This document shows, piece after piece, positions 8,536 to 16,683 of a stretch of DNA of 64,000 bases. This DNA is from Myxococcales bacterium (lineage in GTDB: Bacteria > Myxococcota_A > Polyangia > Polyangiales > Polyangiaceae). Numbering within the stretch: the first letter of the stretch is position 1; each line of letters starts with the position of its first letter. The stretch is taken from the NCBI GenBank assembly GCA_016706225.1, contig JADJKB010000025.1, positions 744,001 through 808,000 on the forward strand, in the 5' to 3' direction. The notes below the pieces were generated by a model, which worked only from the letters and a program-made list of their open reading frames with translations, was not told the origin of the DNA and made no database searches. The position numbers and the translations under genes are program-made.

Positions 8536-9380
8536 GCGCGGCCGCGACGTCGCACGCGCCAGGCGTGCGACGCGCCGAGGCCCAGCGCGTCGAGGCCCGG
8601 GACGAGCTCGTCTTGCATCACGCGTCGCACGGCGGTGCGCTGCGACTTGGAGTCCAGCACTCCCAGAGCGTCCGCGGCCTTCTTGCACGAGCGCGGGGCG
8701 TCCCGGCCTTGCCAGAACTCCTCCTCGATCTTGATGATCATATCGGCCGCGAAGTCCGCAGCGCGCTGCAGCTCTGCGCGCGACCATTGTGGAGAGCGCC
8801 ACGCCAGGTAATACCAACCGAGGCGCAGGTGGTGGATCTCGTCCGCGACGATCTGGTTCAGTACGGCTCGCACGACTGGATCGGTGGCGCGCTCGGCACA
8901 GGCCGAGATCAGCGCGGCCGAGAGCGTCTCGCTGATGGTCGGGAGCTCGATCATCATCATGTCGAGGCGTTCGAGGCTCGCGCTTCCGCCGGCGTTCTCC
9001 GCGTAGGTTGGCCGAGGGATGCTCAGCGTGACCTCACGGTCGGCGCACAGTGAGGCCATGTGCAGAGCGTGGTCGGCGTGTCGGATTTCATCGGCCGGAA
9101 TTCGCGCGGCAGCGGCTACAAGATCGATGGGGGCGCCGTTCATCGCCAGCGCTGCCGACACCCGCGCGAACTGCTCCACGGCCAAGTACTCGCCGTGTGC
9201 CAGAGCGGACAGCTCGTTGACGGCGAGTGCGAGAGCCAGCTCGGGGTAGCGCGCACGGCGGAACTTCTCCCACGGGATCGGGCGCAGTCGGCGTGTTTCG
9301 CCGAGAGTGACCGCGCGCTGGTGCACGCGCTTGAGGGGTGTCTCGGTGAACGAACGGCGGACCGCGACCAGGTCAGCCAC
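8532..9380 (-). CDS. Ferritin-like (diiron) domain protein
   Basis: A 282-residue all-helical protein. It carries Glu-x-x-His pairs typical of ferritin-like four-helix bundles: ARIPADEIRHADHALHMASL at about residue 95 and NQIVADEIHHLRLGWYYLAW at about 170. Further Glu residues fall in ELSALAHGEYLAVEQFARV and IKIEEEFWQ. These could supply a diiron or dimanganese site. Its start overlaps the upstream Gly-rich lipoprotein gene by 8 bases, and its stop overlaps the downstream AMMECR1-like gene by 4, so the three are one operon. It has no signal peptide. Whether it acts as oxidase, oxygenase or metal store cannot be told. Confidence 0.75.
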   Translation of the reverse strand: MADLVAVRRSFTETPLKRVHQRAVTLGETRRLRPIPWEKFRRARYPELALALAVNELSALAHGEYLAVEQFARVSAALAMNGAPIDLVAAAARIPADEIRHADHALHMASLCADREVTLSIPRPTYAENAGGSASLERLDMMMIELPTISETLSAALISACAERATDPVVRAVLNQIVADEIHHLRLGWYYLAWRSPQWSRAELQRAADFAADMIIKIEEEFWQGRDAPRSCKKAADALGVLDSKSQRTAVRRVMQDELVPGLDALGLGASHAWRVRRRGRA

Positions 9381-9888
9381 GCCGCTTCTTCTTTCCCTTT
9401 GCGCGTCGCGAGGCCTGGCGTTTGAGGGTCAACGCCGGGTCGAGCTTTCCGAAAGCACCCGTGACGCTCCAGCGCCCGTTTTGGTGTGTGTCATTCATGG
9501 CCGTCGAGTCAGCGGCGTCCAGTGCGTCCGACGCGGCGTCGGAGGGCTCGGCGTCGGTGTCAGCATCACCCGCCGCTCCATCGGTGCCGGCAGCACCACC
9601 GGAGTCCACACCGCCGGTACCACCACCGAAGGCGGAGCCCCCCACGCCGATGTAGCCGCCGCTCGCGCCATAGCCCGGCGCTCCGACCCCGATGAACCCA
9701 CCACTTGCCCCGAGTCCGCCCGAGCCGCCCGAGCCGCCCGAGCCGCCCGAGCCGCCCGAGCCGGCGTCCTTCGCGCTTGCCCCGTCGTCGGTATCGTTGC
9801 CGCAAGCGGGGACCACCGTCACCGCCGCGAGCGTTCCCAAGATCAGCTTGGGTATGAACTGGATCTTCTTCCCACGCCGCTTGCTCAT
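9373..9888 (-). CDS. Gly-rich putative lipoprotein, 171 aa
   Basis: Begins with a basic stretch (MSKRRGKKIQF), then a hydrophobic run ending in VVPACGN. This looks like a lipobox, although the positions before the Cys (P-A) are only moderate. A low-complexity zone follows: five GSGG-type repeats, then glycine-rich blocks (SGGFIGVGAPGYGASGG and SGGYIGVGGS). It is followed by an Asp/Ala-rich region and a very basic C-terminus (RRAKGKKKRRG). The architecture is common for surface lipoproteins of myxobacteria. It leads the three-gene operon with the ferritin-like and AMMECR1-like genes, suggesting an envelope-linked role for that set. Confidence 0.65.
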   Translation of the reverse strand: MSKRRGKKIQFIPKLILGTLAAVTVVPACGNDTDDGASAKDAGSGGSGGSGGSGGSGGLGASGGFIGVGAPGYGASGGYIGVGGSAFGGGTGGVDSGGAAGTDGAAGDADTDAEPSDAASDALDAADSTAMNDTHQNGRWSVTGAFGKLDPALTLKRQASRRAKGKKKRRG

Positions 9889-10010
9889 GCGCGCATGTTC
9901 TCATCGAGGCGCTTGGCTTGCAACGCCCGCGGTGACGCTTGCACTCTTGCTCGGAAGTCTCGGATGACTCGGCCCGGCGCCCGCGATGAGCGCAACGCCG
10001 GGCGGAGGGT

Positions 10011-10331
10011 TCAGGCGCCGACCAAGCGGACGAGCGTGCCGGTGACGCGCTTGAGCTTGGCGACGAGCGCTGGGTCGAGCGAAGCCAGGTAGCCAAGCGC
10101 GCAAGCGACCTTCAGACAGGCCAGAGTCTGGCGTGCGGAGCCGAGAGCGGTGTGATAGCGGGCCCGGCGAAGCTTACCGCGCGACCCCATGCCCTCGCCG
10201 ACGTTGAGCGCAATGCTGGTGGCACAGCGACGCAGCTGACGGGTCAGGTCAGCATCGCGCCGTTCGAGCCGAGCGATGACGGAGCGGAGCTCCCGCAAGA
10301 GCTCGAGAATGACCGGATAGATTCGCAACAT
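10011..10331 (-). CDS. Four-helix bundle protein, S23/IVP (Avd-like) family
   Basis: A 106-residue helical protein from the ATG at about 10331 (MLRIYPVILELLRELRSVI). It shows the family signature: an Asp/Gln helix DADLTRQLRRCATSIALNVG, then EGMGSRGKLRRARYHTALGS and a third helix ETxxCLK-like TLACLKVA. The family occurs as intervening sequences in 23S rRNA genes and as accessory proteins (Avd) of diversity-generating retroelements. Here it stands alone with neither. An upstream GTG would extend it into a basic low-complexity leader and is less likely. Its job here is unknown. Confidence 0.75.
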   Translation of the reverse strand: MLRIYPVILELLRELRSVIARLERRDADLTRQLRRCATSIALNVGEGMGSRGKLRRARYHTALGSARQTLACLKVACALGYLASLDPALVAKLKRVTGTLVRLVGA

Positions 10332-10445
10332 CGTCTTCCTCCTTGTCGGCGTCAGCCGACGGCCCCCCGCCATCGCCGCGCGGAGCGCGGCTCTGAGCCG
10401 CGGCCTGGCCTTGGTGCGCGCGAGCACGGCGACACAATGAGAACA

Positions 10446-10584
10446 CCGAGCGACCCATCCCTTCCGCTTCGCCTTCGCTCTTCCCGCGATCTCTTCCCCC
10501 GCGCCCGCGACCGCGCCCCCGCCCGCGCCCGCGCCCTCGCCCCCGCCCCCGCCCGCGCCCCCGCCCCCGCCCGCGCCCCCGCCC
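10446..10584. repeat. Dispersed 38-bp flank plus GC-rich simple array
   Basis: Positions 10446-10483 match the reverse complement of 35722-35759 at 34 of 38 bases, including an unbroken TCCCTTCCGCTTCGCC. In both places the shared flank runs straight into a GC-rich simple repeat, here 10495-10584. The 10332-10642 stretch otherwise holds no gene that I can support; its right end (10545-10642) is the upstream region duplicated at 6712-6809. This looks like a family of intergenic elements rather than chance. Confidence 0.7.
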
Positions 10585-10642
10585 TGCGTCGATGCGACCT
10601 TCGGGAGTTCGTCCTCACCTGCCGATGACGTAGGCTCGGTGT

Positions 10643-11311
10643 ATGTCGCACTGGCAGCACCGACCCGAGCCCGCCTGGCAGAAGTTCCGCTTCAAGCAAC
10701 CGTACGCGCGGGGGCTCGAGCGCCTGCGCAACGACGTGCTCGGCAAGACCGACTTCGACCCTGCGGTGCTGTGGCAGTGGGGGACGATGCAGGCGATGGC
10801 GCTGATCGAGCTGCTCGAGTCGGCAGAGGCGCGCTTTGGCGCCGAGGGGCAAGAGCTCGTGTACGCGGCGCTGCACAAGGTCGGCCTGGACGTCGGTCGG
10901 CAGATCCTCGACAGCTTCGAGTGGCCCCCGGACCTAACGGCGCCCGAGTTCGTCTCGTTCTACGCCACGGTGATCAACCGCATCGCGTATGCGTCGCTGG
11001 AAGAGCCGCGCATCGACACGAACGACCAGGTCAGCTTCGACATCGTGTGGTGCCCGCACCAGGACCACTACAAGGCGTTCGACTGCCGGGTGCAGCGTTA
11101 TTTCGTGCAAGGCATGATCGACGCGGCCAAGGAGATCTCGGGTGCCTTCGGCTTCGAGGTTCGTTTCGACTCGACCATTCCGTCCGGCGCGCCCACGTGC
11201 CACTTCACGCTGTGGAAGGCGACGGATGAAGAAAAGAGCGTGTGGAGTGACACGACTCGGCTGATCAACGAGAAGGCGCTGGCGCGCTCGAAGCGCGATC
11301 GCGCGAAGTGA
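10643..11311 (+). CDS. Hypothetical protein, possible L-2-amino-thiazoline-4-carboxylate hydrolase-like fold
   Basis: A 222-residue soluble protein. The second half has the features I associate with the ATC-hydrolase-like family: VSFDIVWCPHQDHYKAFDCR, YFVQGMIDAAKEISGAFGFE and a final CHFTLWK strand. The N-terminal half is helical (MALIELLESAEARFG). The assignment is by resemblance only, and an unrelated alpha/beta fold is possible. The first 153 bases and the upstream region are duplicated at 6712-6962, which confirms the left edge of this gene as a rearrangement point. The gene stands alone; the next feature is a remnant of the HEAT-like gene. Confidence 0.6.
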   Translation: MSHWQHRPEPAWQKFRFKQPYARGLERLRNDVLGKTDFDPAVLWQWGTMQAMALIELLESAEARFGAEGQELVYAALHKVGLDVGRQILDSFEWPPDLTAPEFVSFYATVINRIAYASLEEPRIDTNDQVSFDIVWCPHQDHYKAFDCRVQRYFVQGMIDAAKEISGAFGFEVRFDSTIPSGAPTCHFTLWKATDEEKSVWSDTTRLINEKALARSKRDRAK

Positions 11312-11349
11312 GGGCGGAGACAGCGCTGCGGGAACAGGCCACCGGCAAC

Positions 11350-11492
11350 TGCGGTGCCGGGCACTCACTCCGGTGCGCGGTAGATGATCTTCGAGCGCTG
11401 GAGGGCGGCGTGGAGGCGCCGGTCCTTCGCCAAGCTGGCGTCGTTTCGCGGCACGTTCGGGTCGCGCAACATCGCCAGGTGTTCGTCGGCCA
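11350..11492 (-). pseudogene. 3' remnant of the HEAT-like gene; left direct repeat of the 8.2-kb module
   Basis: This 143-bp piece matches 19647-19789 at an offset of 8297 with only about two mismatches. It corresponds to the last 42 codons and stop of the secreted HEAT-like gene plus 15 bases beyond it, in the same orientation. No start codon or upstream gene body is present. Together with 19647-19789 it brackets the giant VWA protein gene and the lipoprotein array. The remaining bases of 11312-11533 show nothing else. Confidence 0.9.
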
Positions 11493-11533
11493 GCACAGCG
11501 CAGATGCAGGTCGCCGCGCGCTACACCGAAGAG

Positions 11534-14500
11534 TCAGGGTTGGGTGCATCCGTGCTTTGCGCAGCCGAACGGCGGGCAGCGCTCGATGCGCAGGGTTTGG
11601 AGGTCGCTGACGTTTCCGTACGCGTCGCGCAACCGGACGCCGAGCACGACTGATGCCGCCGACCCGAGCTTCACGGAGAGATTCGGTGTGAACGGCTGCC
11701 ACGGCTCGGCATCGATCTCAGAGTCCATGGCGACCCGCATCTCCGCCACGCCGCTCGTGACCGCCGACGGGTCGAAGGACGTGCGGTCGTCGCCGTAGAG
11801 GTTGCGCAGCAGCTCGGGCTGCCCGTCGTAGGCCACTAGCCTCACCTTCGCGGTCGCGGCCTTGCTGCAGGCTGTGCGGGGTTCCAACGCCATCTCGAAC
11901 GTGGGCGGCTCGGGATCGAGGCGAGGCGTGCCGCAGACCACAGGTGACCACGCACTGCTCGTGCCCGAGACGGCGACGCGCGCTCTGATGCAGTGTCGTA
12001 CCTCGTTGGGAAGCGCGAGAATGACTTCGCCTCGATGCAGCACCGGCCCGTCGTACACGGTGACCATCTCGGCGCTCGCCGGCGCGGCTTGGACCTCGAC
12101 GGACGCGCCGTCCCCTCCGGCGAGCCCCGTGCGTACTATGAGCCTCTCGTTGCCCGGCAACACCGCGAGGGTGGGGGCCGCGAACGTGTCATCGGCGGGG
12201 TTCGTGGGATCCCGGCCGTGCTCGATCTCCGAGCCGTCGGACTCGCCGCCGCCGTCGCTGTCCGAAAGATCGGGGCGAGTGTGGCGGAAGAACTCCAGCC
12301 AGTTCGGCGCGCCGTCCTGGTCGGGATCCAGATTCGCGTCGGGTACGTTGGGATCGGTACCGAAGAGCTCTTCCCACCAGGTCGGCAACAGATCGCCGTC
12401 CTGGTCGGGAGCGTTCCAAAGCCGCACGTTCATGTGCGTTTCCCGCCGGAAGGGCGCGCCCGAGCTGGGGGCAGTGCCGTCGGCGACCACGCGGATGGAG
12501 TACGAGCCGCTCGCCGCCGTGTTGGTGAACAGCGCGCCGAACAGCCCGTCGCCCGCGTCGCCGTCGCCGTGCTGGCCATCGTCCAGTAGCGGCACGATGT
12601 GGAGCGTGCCGTCGGGTTGCTTGACCTCGGCGTAGACGCTGGCGCCCGCGATAGCGTTTCCTTCGTGCGGCGCCGCCTGCAAGAGGAGTGGCCGCCCAAC
12701 CCAACGTCCGTCGTCGAACGCCTGCCCGGCAGGTGGCTCGGTGATGATCGGCGTGCCACCCTGCACGTCGGCGCGCGCGAACAACCGGAGCCGGCTGCGG
12801 ATGGCTTGTTCCATATAGACGCGGCTGGTGCTGCTCGCGTTCGGTGTGAAGGTCCACGTTCCCGGCTCGGGGTCGGCGATCCTGAACACGGCGTGGGCGT
12901 CGGGCGCGAGGCGCTCCGGCGCCACAGGCGCGCCGTGCGGATCGCGCAGCAAGAGCTCGACCAGCGTTGGATCCGGCGCGCTCGTCATCACCGAGACCAA
13001 CAGCTCGCGCGTGCCGGGTTCGACGGCGAGTGGTGGCAGCGCTCCGAGGCCTGTGACGCGTGCGGTCGCGACGCGCTCGTGACCAGAGACCACGTTGAAC
13101 GCGCTGCGGAACGCGTCGCCGAGGTCCAGCGACAGGGTCTGCACCTGCGAAACGCTTGGGGCGTGGAAGGAGACGCCGCCGCTGATCGCCGCTAGCGCCC
13201 CGAGCGCTTCCATGTCGGCGTCCGGGCCGACGCCGACGCCGGTGATGATGGGGGTGGGCAGGTTCTTCTCGACGCGCTTCTTGAAGCCGAGCGTCGGGTT
13301 GGCCCAGCTGCCCGCGCCGCCCAAGGGATCCCAAGGGGGAGCGGTCGGCACTGTGCCCGGGGCGCAGTTGAGGTCGTTCGGATCGGCCTCGCCGTCCGCC
13401 GACTCGTTGCCGTAGAAGTACCTGTGCGGGCCCCAGTCGCAACCACTGAGGCCGTCGCTCAGCACGAACACCGCGGGGACGGGATTCGCGCCCTGGTACG
13501 GCGCGGAGTCGAGCGCGTCTTGCGCCTCGAAGAGCGCGTCGCCCATGGCGGTCGCGCCCGCGGCGACGAGCGAATCGACGTCGTTCTTGAAGTCCTGTCG
13601 CGCGGTCGTGCTCGGATCGAGCCACGTGAGGCCGCGCAGAGTCTGTGCGTGCGAAGCGAACATCACCAGCCCTGCGGCGTCGACCGTATCCATGTGTGCA
13701 TCGAGCACCAGCTTCGCGGCCTTCTTCGCGGCGTCCAGCTTCCCCGAGCTGCCCATGCTTCCGCTGGTGTCGAGCACGAACACCGTGTTCACGTTCTCGC
13801 GCGCCGTGTCGACCCGTAGCGCGCCGGGCTCGAGGTCTGCCTGCGAGGCCGTTCCGTTCTTGAGCCGGATCTCCAGGTCGAGCGTCTTCGGCCACGGCGT
13901 CGGGAAGTACAGGTCCGGCGGGACCTGCACGACGGCCATGTAGCTGCCACCGCTCATGCCGAGGAGCGTGAACGGGCAAGGCGCCGGGCTCTGCGGGCTG
14001 CTCGGGCAGTTGCCGGCGATGCTGGTGCCGCCCACCAAGACGTCGAGGTTGGACGAGTTCACGATGTCGTAGGGCTTGCCCGCGGCGTCGCGCGCGGTGA
14101 ACATGAGCACGAAGGCCCGCTCGTCCCCGAACGGAGCGGGGGCGCCAATCAGCGCGGGTTTTCCCGCGGTTGGGGAGATGATGGTCAGCTCCGACTCCTC
14201 GGGTCCGAACTGCCAGCGGAAGCTGCTCGGGTCTGACCCGCCGCTGACAACGAGCAGGATCTCCTGCGTCGTCGCGGTGACCTTGACGGGAACACGCACC
14301 TTCCCCAGGTTCGCGGCGCTCGGGGAGCAGTCGTCCGCCAAGCCGGGCATAGGGGACGTACACTGCGGGTGCAAGGTCGCCACGCCGCTGGTGTTGACGG
14401 TGAAGACGCGGACGCGCGGCTTGCCCTTCTTCTTCTCCACCCAGACCTCGAGCTCTGTGCCGGCCCACCCGGGGTCGGGGCTGATCGAGAGGAACGCCGC

Positions 14501-16543
14501 GCGGTAGGATCCGAGCTGCTGCTCGTAGGGCGCGGCGAGGGTTGCGCCCGGCTGCAGGCGGTTCACGTTCTTCACCTTGCACGCCGCGTCGGCACACGAA
14601 TACGTGTCGAGCACGCGATACGCGCGGTGGATCCCGTCTGGCATGGTGGCGAGGGCGTTCTCCGGGTACCCGGCGCCGTTGGCCCCGACGTACGGCCGGA
14701 GCGTGCGGAGCGGCGCCTTGGGGAGCGGGGCTGCCGGAACGCCGTGCGCGGGGTCCGCCTTCCAGAGCGGGGCGGTCGCGCCTGCGTTGAAGTCACCGAG
14801 CCACTCGGGCGTCCAGCGGTAGTCGCTCACGACGTAGTCCTTGAGCAAGAGCATGGTGTGGAAGTCGAAGAGCACATCGTCGAAGCTGCGACCGAGCGCA
14901 GCTTGTAGCGCGCAGCTCAACCGGGCTTGGGTGGAGTGCTTCGCGGGCGGACTGTTGGGGAACGCGCAGGGGTCGCCGCTCTGGCTTGGATCGAGCGAGC
15001 GGTAGAGGTAGCCGACGAGATCGATCCCCTCGTCGGCGCGCCGGACCGCGAGGTTCGCGGGCTTGCCGACGGCGTCGTAGCCGACAGGGAGCACTGAGTC
15101 CACGCCTGACGGGTGCGCTTTGGCTGACTTGAGCTTCGGAATCGCGAACTGCTCGGCGGCGTACCGGTAGAACCAGAAGCCGACGTACGGGGCGAGGTAG
15201 TTCTCGTTCCCCCCCGGAAACTCGAGATACTTGTCGATCACCTTCGCCCACGAGTCGTATCCGTACAGCGTCTGCGCCGAAACGCACGGCTTGCCCGCGG
15301 GGACCTTGTCTCCGTTCGGGTTGCCCGGGTAGCCCGTGAAGCACATCGTCACGCCTGCCAGCTCCGGCAAGCTCTCGTTGACCAGGAAGTCGCCGAACAG
15401 GACGTTGTATGCGTCGTACGCGCTCGCGTCCGTCGCGAGCTTGGCCCGCTTGGCCCCGAAGGTGTGGAAGTACTCGTGCCCGATGCTGCGGAGCACGTAG
15501 CCCGCGTCCTTGCTCAAGGGAATGACCGGGTCCTTGTCGAAGATCGCGCCGTTGAGCCAGCTCACTCCCAGGCCTTCCCCCCCGGTACCGGCGCCGTGGT
15601 GGGAAACCCACATCGACCGGGTGGGGCACGGCTGGCCCGTCGTGCAGGTCGAGCCGCTGGCGGCGCTGCCGTTGGTCCAAGGGATCAGCGCCGTGACACC
15701 AGCCTGAACCTGGAACTGATTCCAGTTCGAAGCATCGTCCATCATGCCGCGCCAGAACTTGACGGACGCGCGTTCGATGCAGGGCCCGAGTGTCGCGTGC
15801 TGGGTGTACCAGCAGGTATTGCCAGGGCACGCCGCGATGGCGTCGGGGTCGCAGACGCCCGGGTACTTGGTGAGCCACTGCGCGGGCAGTGGGAAGTCCG
15901 CCGGCGTGCCGTAGACCACGAAGTGTTCCGCGGCGGCGGTCGCTGTGCCCGGGCTTCCCGGTTCGATGCGCGTGGGCGTGCCGCAGAGCCCGCCCGCCGT
16001 GAGGTTCGCGTTCTGCGTGGTGAGCAGGTTCGCGCCGTCCTGAACCGTCTTGTTCACGACGATGAACAAGATCTTGTTGCGGTCGGACTGGGAGTCCCAG
16101 TCGAGCGGCGTGTTGAAGGAGACACCGGGAGCGCCGAGGCTCTGGGTCGGGCTCTGAACCTCGGTCGCCATCGGCAGGGCGCCCTTGAGCGGCGTCTCCC
16201 TGTAGATGATCCACGCGTCGTTGCCGGTCTGGCCCGGGCACCGCGCGATGCCGGCTTGCGCCGCGCTGGTCCAGCAGACCTCGACGCGATTCGTTGCCAG
16301 GATCTCGTCGTTCGCGTTCTCCAGCGCCTTGCCCAGCGCCCAGCGGAACTCCACGGTGATCTTGCGCGTGGCGCTGACGTTGCCGGCGCCTTTCGTCGCG
16401 GCGTCCGCGGGCACCGGCGGGGTCGGGATGCACCGAGCGAGCTGAGGGCGCAGCGGCTGTGCGGCGCTTGCAGCGCGCGCGCCGAGCACCGAAGCGCACC
16501 ACACGAGAAGGAACGCCACCCACCGCCGCGCACCGTCCGCCAT
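11534..16543 (-). CDS. Giant secreted protein with HEXXH motif and VWA domain
   Basis: A 1669-residue protein; the ATG is preceded by AGGGAGG at a good distance. Residues 1-28 are a signal peptide (WVAFLLVWCASVLGARA). At about 355, YVLRSIGHEYFHTFGAK contains HEXXH, the zinc-metallopeptidase signature. A beta-rich middle follows. At about 915-930, NTVFVLDTSGSMGSSGKLD is a perfect DxSxS MIDAS start of a von Willebrand A domain, with the later SDGLSGCDW. Beta domains come next, then Asp-rich calcium-type repeats at about 1380-1450 (DPDQDGAPNWLEFF). The C-terminus is Cys-rich (CPPFGCAKHGCTQP). Export and calcium binding are likely; protease activity is unproven. It is the main cargo of the repeat-bracketed module and faces the lipoprotein genes divergently. 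Confidence 0.8.
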   Translation of the reverse strand: MADGARRWVAFLLVWCASVLGARAASAAQPLRPQLARCIPTPPVPADAATKGAGNVSATRKITVEFRWALGKALENANDEILATNRVEVCWTSAAQAGIARCPGQTGNDAWIIYRETPLKGALPMATEVQSPTQSLGAPGVSFNTPLDWDSQSDRNKILFIVVNKTVQDGANLLTTQNANLTAGGLCGTPTRIEPGSPGTATAAAEHFVVYGTPADFPLPAQWLTKYPGVCDPDAIAACPGNTCWYTQHATLGPCIERASVKFWRGMMDDASNWNQFQVQAGVTALIPWTNGSAASGSTCTTGQPCPTRSMWVSHHGAGTGGEGLGVSWLNGAIFDKDPVIPLSKDAGYVLRSIGHEYFHTFGAKRAKLATDASAYDAYNVLFGDFLVNESLPELAGVTMCFTGYPGNPNGDKVPAGKPCVSAQTLYGYDSWAKVIDKYLEFPGGNENYLAPYVGFWFYRYAAEQFAIPKLKSAKAHPSGVDSVLPVGYDAVGKPANLAVRRADEGIDLVGYLYRSLDPSQSGDPCAFPNSPPAKHSTQARLSCALQAALGRSFDDVLFDFHTMLLLKDYVVSDYRWTPEWLGDFNAGATAPLWKADPAHGVPAAPLPKAPLRTLRPYVGANGAGYPENALATMPDGIHRAYRVLDTYSCADAACKVKNVNRLQPGATLAAPYEQQLGSYRAAFLSISPDPGWAGTELEVWVEKKKGKPRVRVFTVNTSGVATLHPQCTSPMPGLADDCSPSAANLGKVRVPVKVTATTQEILLVVSGGSDPSSFRWQFGPEESELTIISPTAGKPALIGAPAPFGDERAFVLMFTARDAAGKPYDIVNSSNLDVLVGGTSIAGNCPSSPQSPAPCPFTLLGMSGGSYMAVVQVPPDLYFPTPWPKTLDLEIRLKNGTASQADLEPGALRVDTARENVNTVFVLDTSGSMGSSGKLDAAKKAAKLVLDAHMDTVDAAGLVMFASHAQTLRGLTWLDPSTTARQDFKNDVDSLVAAGATAMGDALFEAQDALDSAPYQGANPVPAVFVLSDGLSGCDWGPHRYFYGNESADGEADPNDLNCAPGTVPTAPPWDPLGGAGSWANPTLGFKKRVEKNLPTPIITGVGVGPDADMEALGALAAISGGVSFHAPSVSQVQTLSLDLGDAFRSAFNVVSGHERVATARVTGLGALPPLAVEPGTRELLVSVMTSAPDPTLVELLLRDPHGAPVAPERLAPDAHAVFRIADPEPGTWTFTPNASSTSRVYMEQAIRSRLRLFARADVQGGTPIITEPPAGQAFDDGRWVGRPLLLQAAPHEGNAIAGASVYAEVKQPDGTLHIVPLLDDGQHGDGDAGDGLFGALFTNTAASGSYSIRVVADGTAPSSGAPFRRETHMNVRLWNAPDQDGDLLPTWWEELFGTDPNVPDANLDPDQDGAPNWLEFFRHTRPDLSDSDGGGESDGSEIEHGRDPTNPADDTFAAPTLAVLPGNERLIVRTGLAGGDGASVEVQAAPASAEMVTVYDGPVLHRGEVILALPNEVRHCIRARVAVSGTSSAWSPVVCGTPRLDPEPPTFEMALEPRTACSKAATAKVRLVAYDGQPELLRNLYGDDRTSFDPSAVTSGVAEMRVAMDSEIDAEPWQPFTPNLSVKLGSAASVVLGVRLRDAYGNVSDLQTLRIERCPPFGCAKHGCTQP

Positions 16544-16599
16544 CGCGAGCCTCCCTGGCGCGCTGGTCCGAGCGCGCGCCGTAGAGACGACGGTACGCG

Positions 16600-16611
16600 T
16601 TTTTTTTTTTT
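16600..16611. promoter_or_regulatory. T12 tract in the divergent promoter region
   Basis: Twelve consecutive T residues stand in the 140-bp gap between the divergent giant-protein gene (starts 16543) and the lipoprotein gene (starts 16684). In a genome this GC-rich such a run is exceptional. It lies about 57 bases upstream of one start and 73 upstream of the other, where promoter spacing would be affected. A regulatory or phase-variable role is inference. Confidence 0.5.
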
Positions 16612-16683
16612 CTCAACAACGGAGTAGCGCGAGTGGCGCGCTTTCACTCCGGCGCGTACACTCCCACACATCGGGCACTCGCC

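Noticed and set aside
10011..10331. Diversity-generating retroelement, suggested by the Avd-like protein
   Set aside because: No reverse transcriptase, template repeat or variable-repeat target is present in the window.
12189..16619. Two long minus-strand frames (802 and 608 codons) inside the giant gene
   Set aside because: They are Arg-rich shifted readings of the same strand; the 1669-codon frame has the signal peptide, HEXXH and VWA motifs.
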